From Gordionus sp. m RMFG-2023 (Eukaryota; Nematomorpha; Gordioida; Chordodea; Parachordodidae): 64,000 bases of DNA. A program made the position numbers and the translations under genes. Below are positions 1 through 11,462 of this stretch, piece after piece. Location: assembly GCF_954871325.1 (NCBI RefSeq), contig NC_088777.1, positions 39,099,366 through 39,163,365 of the forward strand, in the 5' to 3' direction. The notes beneath the pieces were generated by a model. That model was not told the origin of the DNA. It saw only the letters and a program-made list of their open reading frames with translations, and made no database searches. Within the stretch, counting starts at the first letter, position 1; each line of letters opens with the position of its first letter.

Positions 1-2207
1 TGAAGGGTGAAAAAAACAAAAGGGATTATAATCCAAATTATATTCTATTTATTTCCGTATAATAATATAAATATTTTTATTAAAATATGGTTATAAAAAA
101 ATTGAAAAAGAGATTGTATTTAACAGGTATCTTTCAATTATAGTTGATTGTAGTACGATATATCGAAATTAGTAAGATATATTGAAAATTTTAACCCAAC
201 TGATCATGATAATAAAAAGAATATAATATGCAAACTTAGATCCATAAATCTACTCCTATGATGGTAATTTAAACATGGGTGGAAGGATCATAGGAGTATA
301 GGCATTGACAGCTTTTGTTCATTGCCATTGATCAAATCTAATCATTGTTCAATTATGCCAATTGATAAAAGACTAAAAATGTTTTAGAGATCTTAAACGA
401 GATCCATGTATTTTTAAATAGTGTTATATATAGGATATGCAGTGCTCAAAGTAAGTCAGAGTGATGTAGTGATAAAATCTCAATCTATTTTTATGAATCA
501 AGAATACCACTCTGTAACATTATCTTTGTTTAGATTTAAAATATTTATTATATATTTATAGAAGATGGCAATCATCATATAAAGCTATTGTAAAAAAATC
601 TACTTTACAATACTTTGAGGGCAGCTTTTAAAATTTAAAGGATTCTGAAGATTCTGCCACTTTTACCATATCCAGTGGTATTGTTTTTAGAATAGAAAAA
701 TTTTATTTTATTTTATGACTTTTTTGGATAATATATTGTTGATAACAAGCTTGGCTTGTACAAAATTGCGAACCATTTCGAAAAATGTAGGGTTTGCAGT
801 AAATCAAATTCAATTGGCAAAAGTTGATTACTTTAAGAAGTCTAATTTAAATTATTGCCTTGTATTATTTTGTAATCCTAATAGACAATAAACACTGAAT
901 TTGTGAACCTTTTAATTTTGAAAGGTATAGACTTCAAACATTACAATCCAAAAAGGAGAGGTGTATATACTTTCATTATTAAATATAATATTTAATTTTA
1001 GTTATAAAACCAGTTTATACTGCACTTGATTTGACATTATGCAGTTTAATAAAAGATTCAATGACGAATCGATGAAATTTAATCAAACATTAATTTTTAA
1101 CACCAAAAGGAATGGCGGAAAAGACATTTGTTAAAGATGATATTAAAGATATCTGTGAATTTTACCATCATTTAAATTCAAGTCAAGGTTTTTGAAAAAT
1201 GTCTAAGTTTTGAAATTTTTATATTAGGCTAAAACGAGGTATATAAGTATTACACATGACCTAGAGGTTAAGGAATTTAAAGAAGTGTCAGATTCAGAGA
1301 ATTGTAAATTTATTTTATTGAATTTATGCTAATACATTATTAGCTTCTTCTGATGATGATTCTGAGACTTTTGATTCAGACTGGAAAATTTATTCTTTTA
1401 TTTTACTTTATCATTTACTTTAAAAAATTTCTGATTTTCATAATTTATCATTTTATATAAATATTTATTAATATTCCTACTATCTCATGTACTGCTAAAA
1501 GGGTGTCAAAAAAATACTGTTTTTTTCGGAGGGTGGGGGGTACTTTTCTGAGGGGTATTCTGCTTCCAACGCTGAGAAAATGTAGGGGTCATAGATAGGA
1601 GGTCTAGATAAATATTCCTTAATAAGTTTCTGAAAAACGGTAAATATTTTTCCCCTCTAGATTTTTTCCAGCTATTTCAAGGAATTTAAGCTAAATTTTT
1701 ATTTTTATTTTATACAAGAAAGATAAAATTGAATGTAAATTAGACTCAAAGAAGTAAATTATAAAATTTTTTTAGATGCAAATTTGAAAAATACTTAATG
1801 ACATAGTCTAATATTCATTTATGTATAAGTCAATTATATTTAATTTTTTGGTTAATGAATTGATAATGATAATTAATTAAATGATATTTAAATTATACAA
1901 TTTTTTGAATCTAAACATTTCCATAACGGGCTGACCCAATTTAGACGAATCAAGGCTCATTCCACGATATTGAATAAATCGTTGAATATTTATTATACAA
2001 CTTACATAGAGAGAAATTAAATTTAATTAAGGGCTTAGTAATTTATTTATTCAAAATCTCGTCCCTATTCTATAAAATTATATTTTCCTAGTTTTATATC
2101 ATTTCTCAATTTGTCATTTATGAAAGTTGATTATTTACCCATAATTTAAAAGCTAATATAATAAATGATTGAATATCAATTTTGAAAACATGATTACGAA
2201 AAAACAG
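1..2207. other. AT-rich stretch upstream of the prominin-like exons, no gene assigned
   Basis: No supported gene. The missing upstream prominin exons must lie here or further left, but I could not find one matching its cysteine-rich or third-membrane-span regions. Three short open segments stand out: 1112-1200 (+, starts MAEKTFVKDDIKDICEFY), 1338-1420 (+, contains SSDDDSETFDSDW, an acidic stretch of the kind found at the start of piggyBac-type transposases) and 1926-2020 (+, contains TQFRRIKAHSTILN). None is long enough to call. There are short G-rich runs at 1530-1560. Confidence 0.5.
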
Positions 2208-3577
2208 AATGAGGACCCTATCCAACGTGTTTTATTTCTACATTCAATTTTTTGTGCTAACAGGATTGATCTTATCCTTTTTCTTGACCCGTTACGTGTG
2301 CGAACCTTTGCGAGATCCGCAAATTTTTATGGAATTGATGGTTGGATCTAATTTTAACAATATTATATCTATATTTTTTTTATGCAGAAGAAAAATATGG
2401 GAAATGAAAGTGAAGCTCATCCAAGTTTTCAGGTTTTCGCGATTAAATTTCAAAAAAAATAAAATACTATATAATATGATTATTAGCCAATTAATAAGGC
2501 GGATAATAGATTAGATACGAGTACGCTATTTTTAAGAAACTTTTATGAATGTTGGAAAAGAGGCTCCGTGTTGAATATGGTCATAGAACGCCAACCCATT
2601 CTTTTAGATATCGAAGAAAAATTGGATGCTATATTATTGGTAAAAAAAATTGTTTAATTATTATATTATGTCTAATTCATATATGAATTTCTTTCTTTCT
2701 TTCTTCTCAAGAAAGTCTTTACAACCATTAGCTTAGATGATCTCAATATTACGAGGGCTCTTGACCAACTTAAACAAGATATGTCTAATTTAACATTAAG
2801 CAGTCCTAAATTCTATGAATTTGTCGTTAAAAAAGTGCGACCAGTTCTCAGTAAGCGCATACATACGGATACAATCGTGACAATTAACGAAACAAAAAAT
2901 AACTATTTGGTGATTATTACCGACCTAAAATATTATCAAACAAAGGACCTTAATTTATATTCGATTATGGCAAATATGATTAGGAACATGGAAACTATGA
3001 TTGATTATTTAGATGTAGTGATGAACAAAATGATGATAATTAATGATTTGGCATTTAATGTGTCTACGATTAAATACTTGTCCGAAAATAGATCGACATT
3101 TGATAGGGGATTGGTAGCAATAGATAAATTAAATCCTGAATCCATTTTGCAAATAATTTATCTTAAGACAAAAGAAGAGATTATTATGAATATTGAGTAA
3201 TGTTCAGCATTTTTAATTATTTTTTTAAAACCTGGAATAAAAAAAAAATATAACACAGTGCCATTAAATTGAATAATGAATAATTTTATTTTCTCTTTTT
3301 ATTCCTGAAAATTTATATATATTTATATTATAGGTTACTTGGAAAAGACAACAGATTTTCCTGCTCCCTTTTATTTGATAGATTGGAAATATCAATAGAT
3401 CATTATTGTTTGACTGTTTTGGATTTATTCAAAAGAATGCTGCAGTGCATTTTAGCAGTGGTACTTCTTTACATACCTCTCGGGTGCCTGAGTTACAGAT
3501 TGGCCAGGCGCTTCTTAACACTAGATGTAGACGAATATCCTAACTTAAAATATGAGGTTTTTTTGTCATACACATAA
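2208..3577 (+). CDS. PROM: prominin-like five-pass membrane glycoprotein, C-terminal exons (partial gene)
   Basis: Five exons join in frame with GT-AG introns: 2208-2340, 2388-2432, 2487-2639, 2712-3196 and 3334-3577, giving about 352 residues. Seen: a membrane span (FVLTGLILSFFL) followed directly by YVCEPLRDP, the prominin motif after membrane span 4. A long extracellular loop follows, with FYECWKRG, LDIEEKLDAIL and six N-glycosylation sequons (NES, NIT, NLT, NET, NVS, NRS). Then come HYCLTVLDLF, a last membrane span (CILAVVLLYIPLGCL), SYRLARRF and a short tail ending at TAA 3575-3577. Prominins organise cholesterol-rich membrane protrusions; I infer the same role here. The in-frame stop tga at 2191 and the AG at 2206-2207 show the first exon is entered by splicing, so the N-terminal half is missing. 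The end could instead be spliced at GAG|GTTTTT near 3556. Family call from motif order and topology; not aligned. Confidence 0.8.
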
Positions 3578-4656
3578 ATATGAAATTAATTTACTTTTTA
3601 CCTTTAAAATTTATTTTTATTATATCCCTAAAATTCAAGGTATATTTTTAATTTTAGAACCCTAATTAATTTAAAGGCTTCCTAAAAATATATATAAATT
3701 TTATATTACAATGTTGGGCTGATTTAACAAAAAATTTCTAAATTTTTTAATTTATTTAAATAAAATTATTTTACTTGTAAAAATTATTATGAATATAAAT
3801 ATGTTATTTCACAAATTTTTTAAATAACTTTATTTGAAAATAAATTAAAAAATATGGAAATCTTTTCCATCAAATCTACTAAACCCTGTGTAAGCACCAG
3901 GTACCAATAATTTTTTAAATTAGTGAATATAAATACTTGTCTGATTGAAAAATTATTTAACAAAATGATAAGGTGGTATAATTATTTCCCACCTCATTAT
4001 CATTTATAAAAATGATAACAATAACTCGTTTTGTCTCTGTTGCAAATATATTAATAAGATCATTTAGCTAAGGGTATGCCATATTTCACAAAAAAAATTA
4101 TTACCTCATTTCTATCATTTTCTCTCAATTCTGCCATTATCACGTTTATCTTTGTCAATGCAGCCTCTATCATTTGAGCGTCAGGTCAAGACAATCGTCC
4201 TCTTTCTTATTAATGCCATTTTTTATCTACAGAAATTTTACCCCAAATTACAAATGTTCAAATAATTTACTAAATACAAATGAAATGGTAACTTTTTAAA
4301 GCCATATCCACTTTCATCTATTACTTTACTTTCTTTCTTTCAAATTATTTATAAATAATAATATACCTTTTAAAACTGTTAATTCAAAAGATTTTAAAAT
4401 TATTATTTCTTATTTTTGGAGAATATTTTATTTTTGGAGAATTTTTTAGTTTTTTTTTAGTTTTTTAGTGGAAGTTACTTTTATTAGAGGCTCAGCATTT
4501 CAGATGTTATTGAGGTCCTATCAGATCATTTGATTTATGGCCGGAAATCTTTAATATGTTGCATAAATCTTTTATATTAACTATTTTTATCATTTCTAGT
4601 GGTTAGCTCATTTATTTCTTTTTACAAGTTATAACGATTCATACAATTATTTATAC
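3578..4656. other. AT-rich spacer with one exon-like open segment
   Basis: No gene is supported. On the minus strand 4173-4105 reads MIEAALTKINVIMAELREND and runs into a good donor (GAG|GTAATA). It could be a short exon or a transposon scrap; it has no partner exon I can see. The rest is A/T runs. Confidence 0.4.
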
Positions 4657-4955
4657 AAGAGACCTACAGAGGTATCATTTTTACGGCCCGGTCCGGATTT
4701 TTTTTTAAAATTTTTTCCGGTCCGGATTATTTTTTATAACAAATTTTCAGGCCCGGCCCAGATTTTTTAAAATATATTTTATTTATTCTTGATTTTTACA
4801 GCTAATAATGGCGATTTCAAATATTTGGGTTTAAAATATAAGGCCCGGCCAAGATATTTTTTAAAAAAAACGGCCCGGGTAAATTAAAAAAAATTGAAAT
4901 ACGGCCCAGCCCGGGTATCTAAGCCGGGCCGGTAGGGCTGGGCCTGGGGTCTCTG
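4657..4955. mobile_element. GC-rich non-autonomous hAT-type element with 8-bp target duplication
   Basis: The ends read aagagacc...ggtctctg, an imperfect CAGAGACC-type terminal inverted repeat. They are flanked by an exact 8-bp direct repeat, atttatac, at 4649-4656 and 4956-4963. The inside is a series of GC-rich blocks (gcccggcc, cggtccgg, gcccggg) separated by T/A runs. There is no coding sequence. An 8-bp duplication with short inverted ends is the hallmark of hAT elements. Related degraded copies lie near 7388, 44065, 54530 and 57866. Confidence 0.75.
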
Positions 4956-5039
4956 ATTTATACATATATAATTTTTATCAATATCTCTATTTTTCGTGTT
5001 TTGACCTTTCCATTTTTCCTTTTTCCATAATGTATATAT
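4956..5039. other. short AT-rich spacer
   Basis: It holds the right target duplication (4956-4963) of the preceding element and nothing else that I can see. Confidence 0.4.
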
Positions 5040-5430
5040 TTCTCACCACTTTTTCAAAATAATGCTTCTCATCGCACGCCAGTATCATCTCGGTTTATTC
5101 ATAAACATCTTTATCCTTATCAAGACTACCTTCAAGCTCCCTAATATTCTAGTGCTAACATAAACCTTGAGGTTCACCTCCGCTAACCACCTTAACAATT
5201 TTATTTTCATCGTAGCAAAACTTTGCCCCTCTCTTCTTTTTAGCGCTCGTCACTGATTGATACACATAAAACAGGTTTTATCACCGATTTAGATAATTTG
5301 CTCCTTATCATAAAGGGTATATTCGTATATCATATAACACCCGTCACGCTTCTCCATTTCATCCAGCTCGTATTTATCCTTGATTTAATTTTTATTTCTA
5401 TGCCTCCATCCAGCTGAAATGTTGGTCCAG
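5040..5430 (-). pseudogene. RTE-like LINE reverse transcriptase C-terminal fragment, decayed
   Basis: Read on the minus strand from about 5425, one frame gives FQLDGGIEIKIKSRI, then SWMKWRSVTGVI, then a stop. Later in the same region are ALKRREGQ and ATMKIKLLRWLAEV. This is the order seen at the end of RTE/BovB-clade LINE reverse transcriptases (an RI..GW.KWR.vsGvl block, then a lKkre..kl..aEMkmLRWm block). Several stops and the loss of the block between them show that it is dead. There is no sign of the rest of the element on either side. Family assignment is from remembered motifs. Confidence 0.65.
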
Positions 5431-5749
5431 AATATATATAACCATATATTAATTTTCGCGTTTATTCTTCGATACTTATATCTGGGGAATTGTAGTCTTA
5501 TTCTTCATATATTTTGTTATATTCAGATTTATAAATAAATAAGTTTTCTATGTATTACACCAATTTTTAACATTTTCAGATATTTTAACCGTTTCCGAAT
5601 AACATCCATGTTGTTTTATCTTTATTATAATGAATAGAAAAAATAGGAATAGACTTATTGCTGATTCTAACAAACTCCAAAACTTATGGAGAAGCCATTT
5701 GTTAATTACACATGTCGTTTCTATATACGTTATATGTAGTAGCGGAGAC

Positions 5750-6640
5750 TGGAGTTATATATACCCCGGGGCTTGGCAAACCACTTAATCATATTTTAAA
5801 ATTAAATACACCAGAAGGTTAAAATTTTATTCTAATATAGTTTTTATTAGTTTACATCAATAGATGAAATAATTTTTGAAATAATTAATTATTAAAAATT
5901 TTATTTAAGAAATAAAATTATAAAATTTTGATGAATTTTCAAAAGATTTTTACAAGACAGAATTTTTATTTTTACTAAAATATATAATCATTTATATATA
6001 AATTAAATTTTATAACTAAGTTTAAACACTCTTCTATAATTTGGGAAAGTTTTATTAGTATTTATTATATCTAGATATTATTTCAATCATGATTTGTCAA
6101 TTTAGAGCTATCGGGGCTGGTTAAACCATATACGTCAATTATGGCAGTTAATAATGAAAAAAAAAATTTTTTAATTTTGAAAAGGCAATTTCATGGCTGT
6201 TTATGATTGGTATTTAGGATTAATGACTCTTTAAGATCCTTATTTTTTTAATGTCCAAAATGTTTATTAAATTAAAGAAAATTAAGTTACAATTTTTATA
6301 TATAATTAGCTTCAATTTATACCTATTATGATTTTTTGAAAAATAAAACAATATAATTATTCTATACATATCATTATTAATAAATAAAAGCATTTCAATT
6401 TATTATGTCGTAAAAAAACCAATAAGCCCCTTGAAGTGGTTTGCCTCGCCCCACTATTGATGGAACAAAATTTTATCTTTTACAAAAATATAAAATTTAA
6501 AAAAAATGATTATATTTCTTAAATTTTTTTATAAAATATTATCTAAAAAAATTAGGAGCTATAGCTAATTTTGTAAAAATCGGTTCGACCTAGTCTCCCC
6601 TATAGATCATATAAGTTAATTTTTCTCTAGAATTGGTTAT
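5750..6640. repeat. dispersed repeat, copy 1 (second copy at 55510-56650)
   Basis: Long parts match 55510-56650 at moderate identity, for example the stretch around aattaattattaaaaatt (5880-5900 versus 55660-55680) and the tail around aggagctatagc (6550) versus aggagttatagc (56580). Inside it, 5768-5786 (ggcttggcaaaccactt) and 6432-6450 (aagtggtttgcctcgcc) are inverted copies of each other, so about 5764-6452 may be a DNA element with terminal inverted repeats. No coding potential seen. Confidence 0.6.
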
Positions 6641-6949
6641 TTGGTATTTTTTTAAAAAAATATTATTTGTTATACCTATATGTTTCTAATAACTATTTAT
6701 CACATTTAGAAATAAAATAAGAAAGTTTATATCGTATAAAAATTGGGCCATATAAGTGCAAGTGGCCACTTCCACATTTAGTTATGGCTCTTTACTTCCA
6801 TTCCTTTATAATTGCCCAGTTAAATGCTTTTTTAAAATTTCCTCAGGCAATGTATCATCAGAAAATTAATTCCCTGCTCATTTGACATTCAATATTTGCT
6901 TTTGTGTTTCAATCAAGTTTAATTTAACTTGGTGAAACAATCAACCTCT
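6641..6949. other. AT-rich spacer
   Basis: I see nothing supportable here. Confidence 0.4.
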
Positions 6950-7165
6950 TCAATCATCATCAATTTTCCCCCATAATATGGTTTTAAAACGATGAGCGCT
7001 TGCATGCACATTATAAAAAAGCGTATTATTGTTATGAGATGCACCACGCTCAGCGAAAACATACGGCTCTTCATCTCTAATATGGTTCAACTGAGAATTT
7101 AATTGATTACGAGTGTGACTATTATCGTCTTTTTTTACTCGTGTGTTAAGTTTCCTGTTTAGTTT
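6950..7165 (-). CDS. exon-like open segment, unknown protein
   Basis: The minus strand is open for about 70 codons without a start methionine, ending at TGA 6952-6950. It contains TRNQLNSQLNHIRDEEPYV, then FAERGASHNNN and HRFKTILWGKIDDD. Its composition is much less AT-rich than the flanks, like the proven plexin exons. There is no good polypyrimidine acceptor upstream (the only AG is in actaaacag) and no partner exon was found. It could be a real terminal exon or the end of a transposon ORF. I do not recognise it. Confidence 0.3.
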   Translation of the reverse strand, partial: KLNRKLNTRVKKDDNSHTRNQLNSQLNHIRDEEPYVFAERGASHNNNTLFYNVHASAHRFKTILWGKIDDD

Positions 7166-7171
7166 TTGTAG

Positions 7172-7384
7172 ATTTTAGTACGGTGACCAAAATCCTCGCA
7201 AAATTGGGTCCCCCAGCCCCCATACCCGAATTTCCCGGATCATCAAACTCAGTCGATTCCTCCTCCTCCCCGATTTTCGATCAACCTATGGTCGCGGCTC
7301 AGGCCTAACCAAAGGTTTGGGAGAATCATCCCCATTTATAACAAGCAAAGTTCCTTATCATTTTAGAGATATAAAAATGGATAT
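7172..7384 (+). CDS. GC-rich segment open in two frames, possible terminal exon
   Basis: After a pyrimidine-rich tract and the acceptor gattttag, the phase-0 frame is open to TAA at 7400-7402 (YGDQNPRKIGSPSP... ...ITSKVPYHFRD). A second frame, entered from an acceptor a few bases upstream, gives VTKILAKLGPPAPIPEFPG and stops at 7309. The local GC content is far above background. The phase-0 reading would fit the donor at the end of the prominin-like exon 3334-3556, which would make this a cytoplasmic tail exon, but that is speculative. It may also be repeat-derived. Confidence 0.25.
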
Positions 7385-7387
7385 ATT

Positions 7388-7600
7388 TAATAGAGATCTG
7401 TAAAGCCCGGCCAGCGGGTTCCGGGAAAGTCGTATATAAAAAATATCGGGCCGGACAATTAAATAAAAAAAATTCGGGCCGAACTGGTCTAAAATTTTTA
7501 TACAAATTGTATAAAAGATATAGTATGAAGAAAAGAAAAGAAATAAATATAAAATAAGAAAAAAGTAACTATTTACTTTTGGATATAATTATTTTTATTT
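7388..7600. repeat. fragment of the GC-rich hAT-type element family
   Basis: It starts agagatctg (compare CAGAGACC ends) and has blocks aagcccggcc, cgggccgg and tcgggccg separated by A/T runs, as in 4657-4955. No right end or target duplication could be found, so it is truncated or decayed. Confidence 0.5.
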
Positions 7601-8984
7601 TACTTTATTAATTAAAAATCTTGCGCCAAATTTATTTCCGATTTTTCTTGCTTAATAAAATATGGCTATAATTTTTTTAGGCAGAATTTATCAAAATATA
7701 GGCAATATTTTTAATATCTAAAAAATAAATAATTTTGGGCAGTATTTATAAATTATTGATCATTTAAAAAAACGAATTGTAACTAAAATTGTTCAGGATT
7801 TATTTGAAAGTTGTTTAGTATTTATACGAAATATTTTTTCATTATAAGAAATCAAGTATATTATATGAAACAACAAATATAAAAAAAATAGATATCAAAA
7901 ATAAATCCTTTATGGAATTGCAGTTTCTATTGCACATTGTGTCATTGAGCAAATATAAATTTATAAATGTTTATATCTAAATGTTAATTAAAACTTAGAT
8001 GCTACTTTGCAATAAAGGCCTATATATCAGCATCTTCAAAATTGGTATTATTTTTTGATTAAGTAATTCTTTCAATTTGCCTATATTTATAATTGAAGGC
8101 TTATTTTTTTATGTTTTTATCTAATTAGAATTTTATCTGAGGTAATATTTTTAGAAAAATCAGATTTTCCTCAATAATTTTAGGATTGAGGCTCATTTTA
8201 AATAAAGTTTCTATCTTATAATTTTCACCACTAAGTATTTTGAGAATTTTGGTTTTAATAAGATCATGAGTATGATACTGATATGTGTTTAATGCTACAT
8301 TATCAACATTAAAATTAAAAGAATAAATTCTTACTGCACATTGTTATCCTCCTTTTTTAAGCTAAATTCCATCTTAATTAATTTCTTACACCCTTCTGTA
8401 TCATTTGTATATGCCAGGAATTACTATTTAAATATTATTGGACTTCAGAATTTGTCAAGATTTTTTCTTTTAACCCAGTTATATGCTTGATTTTTTTAAA
8501 TTTTGCATCCTTACTATTACCAGGCTCTTCATAGAAATCATGAATCTGAAGAATAGTCACTAATTAATTGGTTTTATTACAAATTAGTCATTTAAAGTTA
8601 GTATTTCCATAGAACTTTGTCATTTGGGGGCAACCCCCGCTATCCCTATGAATTCGACGTCTATATGGGCATTACTGTTTTTTTTTAAAAACTGTGAATC
8701 AACCCTCGGGATTTTTCTATATCCAAATCTTTCTTTAAAACGAGGATCCCAAATCCTATATAAAATATATAAAGTGAAGATGAATAATTCGCATTGTATG
8801 TAATTAAAATATCTTTTTGTTAATAATCATGCTTGATCCAGTTTCAATAATTTTAATTTAATAAATTTGATTTGCAGATTTTTAGAATTTGATTTTATTA
8901 GAGCTTTCGTCCAGAACAGAAAGATGGAAGAGTGTGAGATATTTTTTTTTATAATTTCCATTTAAATTTTGATGAATATTAATT
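7601..8984. other. AT-rich spacer
   Basis: No gene. A small GC-rich palindromic patch, gggggcaacccccgctatcc at 8626-8645, resembles transposon end sequence but has no visible partner. Confidence 0.4.
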
Positions 8985-9340
8985 TTTAGAGTTGTTAACG
9001 CTCTCTTTTTTAAAATGAACTAGCCTCCACTCCTATCATTTGAAGAAAGCTAGCTCCCACTCCCGCTACCGAGTTTTAAAAAGCAGCAAGCTCCCGCTCC
9101 TTATTAAAAAAAAAGGGAGTGTTCCAGATCCTTTGATTTTGATTTTTTTTAGATTTAACCTTTTTAGGTGTAATACTCTTGCGGGCCTCCTGAAAAGGAT
9201 TTGGATAAAGAGAATTCTCGAATTGGTTCTCAGTCGTTATTTTAATCAAGGCGCCAACTTCAATAGGGGCAACGGGACTCTCGCTCCCATTGACAAATTT
9301 TTATGGGGACTGTTCTCCCTTAAAAAAATAGATGAATTAT
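8985..9340. repeat. decayed repeat with (a)gctcccrctcc motifs
   Basis: Several copies of a gctcccgctcc-like motif (9050-9063, 9090-9100, 9273-9290) sit among A/T runs. A frame open over 9040-9354 is an accident of this repeat: it is rich in Lys/Leu and has no family features. Similar cccgctcc words recur at 12005-12020, so the two may be the outer parts of one old element enclosing the hAT relics between them (inference). Confidence 0.4.
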
Positions 9341-9398
9341 TAAATCACATATAAAAGTTAAACAATGAGAAAAAAAATTATCATAACATCATAAATGC

Positions 9399-9618
9399 AG
9401 AGGTCAATGTTATTATGGTGCCCCTAATGTTAATGGTTCATGTAATATTATTGCCAAAATCAGCGATTTTATAGTATCAATGAAAGATTTGTTATATTTT
9501 GTTCGAGATTCTCTCAAACACATGGAAATATTTCGTTCAAACCAATACAAAAATAAGTTCAACTTCTTTAAGGTCATTATGCCCTACACGATAGTAATGC
9601 GAATAATATCGCTATAAT
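9399..9618 (+). pseudogene. hAT transposase relic, first fragment
   Basis: The open frame reads RGQCYYGAPNVNGSCNIIAKI, then DLLYFVRDSLKHME and KNKFNFFKV, then a stop. hAT transposases of the DUF4371/zinc-finger-MYM type have a core block of the form RGQ.YD.a.nMsG...gvqakI followed by a histidine-rich segment. Here the catalytic-block Asp is Tyr and the following His/Leu motif is lost, so this is non-functional. It is separate from the next fragment, which contains its own version of the same block. Confidence 0.5.
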
Positions 9619-10378
9619 CAAAAATGGAATTTATGAAAAAATCATAAAACTTTCATTAGAAATTAGAAATATATTGCGCAGTGTGCTACAAATGCAAAAT
9701 ATTCATTATATCAAATACAGTTTTTTGAAAACTTTTAATTTCTTAAAATGATGATAACAATATTTGAGAGAGTACTTAAATTCTGAAATCCAAAGTTTCT
9801 TTTAAATATGAAATAGAAATCCTGATCAAAATTCTAGATGCAATACAGTTTTGGTGAGAAGTTAATTTAAAAGCAAAGAAATTAAATTTAGAGAGAAGCG
9901 ACAGAAAAAATGTCATCAAATCCTATTTGTTATGGAATGGAAAAGTTAATTTAAGTGATAATTTATATAGTCGAAATAATATATATAATTAACATGATAA
10001 ATTAATTAGTTGTGTTTTATTGTTATTTATTTATATTATTATACTTAATTATAGATATTATTATAATTAGTTACTTGTGAAGCATATACATATAAGAAAA
10101 TTTATCAAATAATGTATTCAAAATTATAAATAGTTCATTGCTAGATCATGGCGCAGTTGACTTATTTTAAAGTTAATAAATAAAAAAAAATTAAAACTTA
10201 CTAAGTATGTTAAAAAACTAGTAAATTATTTATTAAATGACCAAAAATTTAAAATACCTGCCAAATTATTTTATGCCTATTTATTTTAAAACTGCATATT
10301 TATTTTAAATACTACTCAAATCAATAAAAAACTTGAAAATAATTATGAACTACCCAAGAAATTTCTGCAGAGCCAAAT

Positions 10379-11462
10379 TATACGATCACCTCTGATAATG
10401 GAAGAAATATGGTTAAATCTATTCAATTTTTAAACCAAGAATACCTGCAGATTTATGATGAAGATGAAGACTGACAATTTTCCTGATAAAGATACCTTTC
10501 CTTGCTCTTCAGAGACTGAATTTAGCAATTTTCAAAGCCCTTCAATATAGAGACCCCATATTTTGGGATGATTTTAGAACTTAAAACTACATTCAAGTAT
10601 TTATGGCAATACACTTCTCATAGTTTAAACTTGCTATAGAAGCATTTAAGGAAGTTGACAATTTCATATCTAGGCTAGGTTATTAATAAAACTAAGAATA
10701 CTTACAGTTTTAAATCTTAAAGTTATAAATTGTTAAAACCAATCGTGGATTATCATAGGTGGCATTTTACTAAGCTAAAAGATTTTTATTAGGATTAATT
10801 AATTCGGATAGATTGTAGAGAAATAGATGATATATTAAAGATACTGAAGCCTCTAGAAATAGAAACAAAGGTTTTACAGAACTAGTAATTAAGGTGAAGT
10901 GGATTTTATCCTACATAGTCAATATAACACTTGGAGATTGGGCTATCAATAGTTTTGCAAATGTATTAGCAACTAGCATAAAAATACGGGAACATGTCAA
11001 TCTTAGAAATAATGTATTCATTTATGTTTTGCATTTGGATCTTAGATTTTTAATATCAGGATTTTTGGCAAATTGGCATTTAATAAATTTATGGATGAGA
11101 ATACAAAATCGAGGATGTTATTAATAGTCTAGATAAATTAACTTCAATATAATAGTTGGCCCTCTATTTGTTATTTTAGATCAAGGTAGAATAATTCAAC
11201 CAGGATATATATTTCAATATTGGAAGGAATGAAGAAAATCCAGCCTGAAATAAACTTTCGAAGTGGTCTTAACAGTTTCCGCTCGCCACAATTAAAAGAG
11301 CATTTTCTTTATTAAAATTTATATTATCACCATATAGATCTAGTATGAACAATAATTTATTGGAAGATTTATTAATTATACTCTTGAATAAGCTTTTTAA
11401 GATAGATGCATTAAAGGCAAACTATCAAGCAACAACAGCGGACCCGGTGATATCAGCCTAAT
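10379..11462 (+). pseudogene. hAT transposase relic, core and C-terminal dimerisation region
   Basis: Three open pieces lie in order on the plus strand. 10379-10474 reads ITSDNGRNMVKSIQFLNQEY, the hAT catalytic block with the SDNG.NMvk signature. 10894-11124 contains LRNNVFIYVLHLDLRF, matching the block before the second catalytic region (..a..LDPRf). 11276-11462 reads FPLATIKRAFSLLKFILSPY then RSSMNNNLLEDLLII, the hAT dimerisation domain near the C-terminus. Frames differ between the pieces and stops separate them, so the gene is dead. No terminal repeats could be fixed. Confidence 0.7.

Noticed and set aside
9040-9354. 104-codon frame starting MKKASSHSRYRV
   Set aside because: It runs through a gctcccgctcc repeat and has no family features or coding-type composition.
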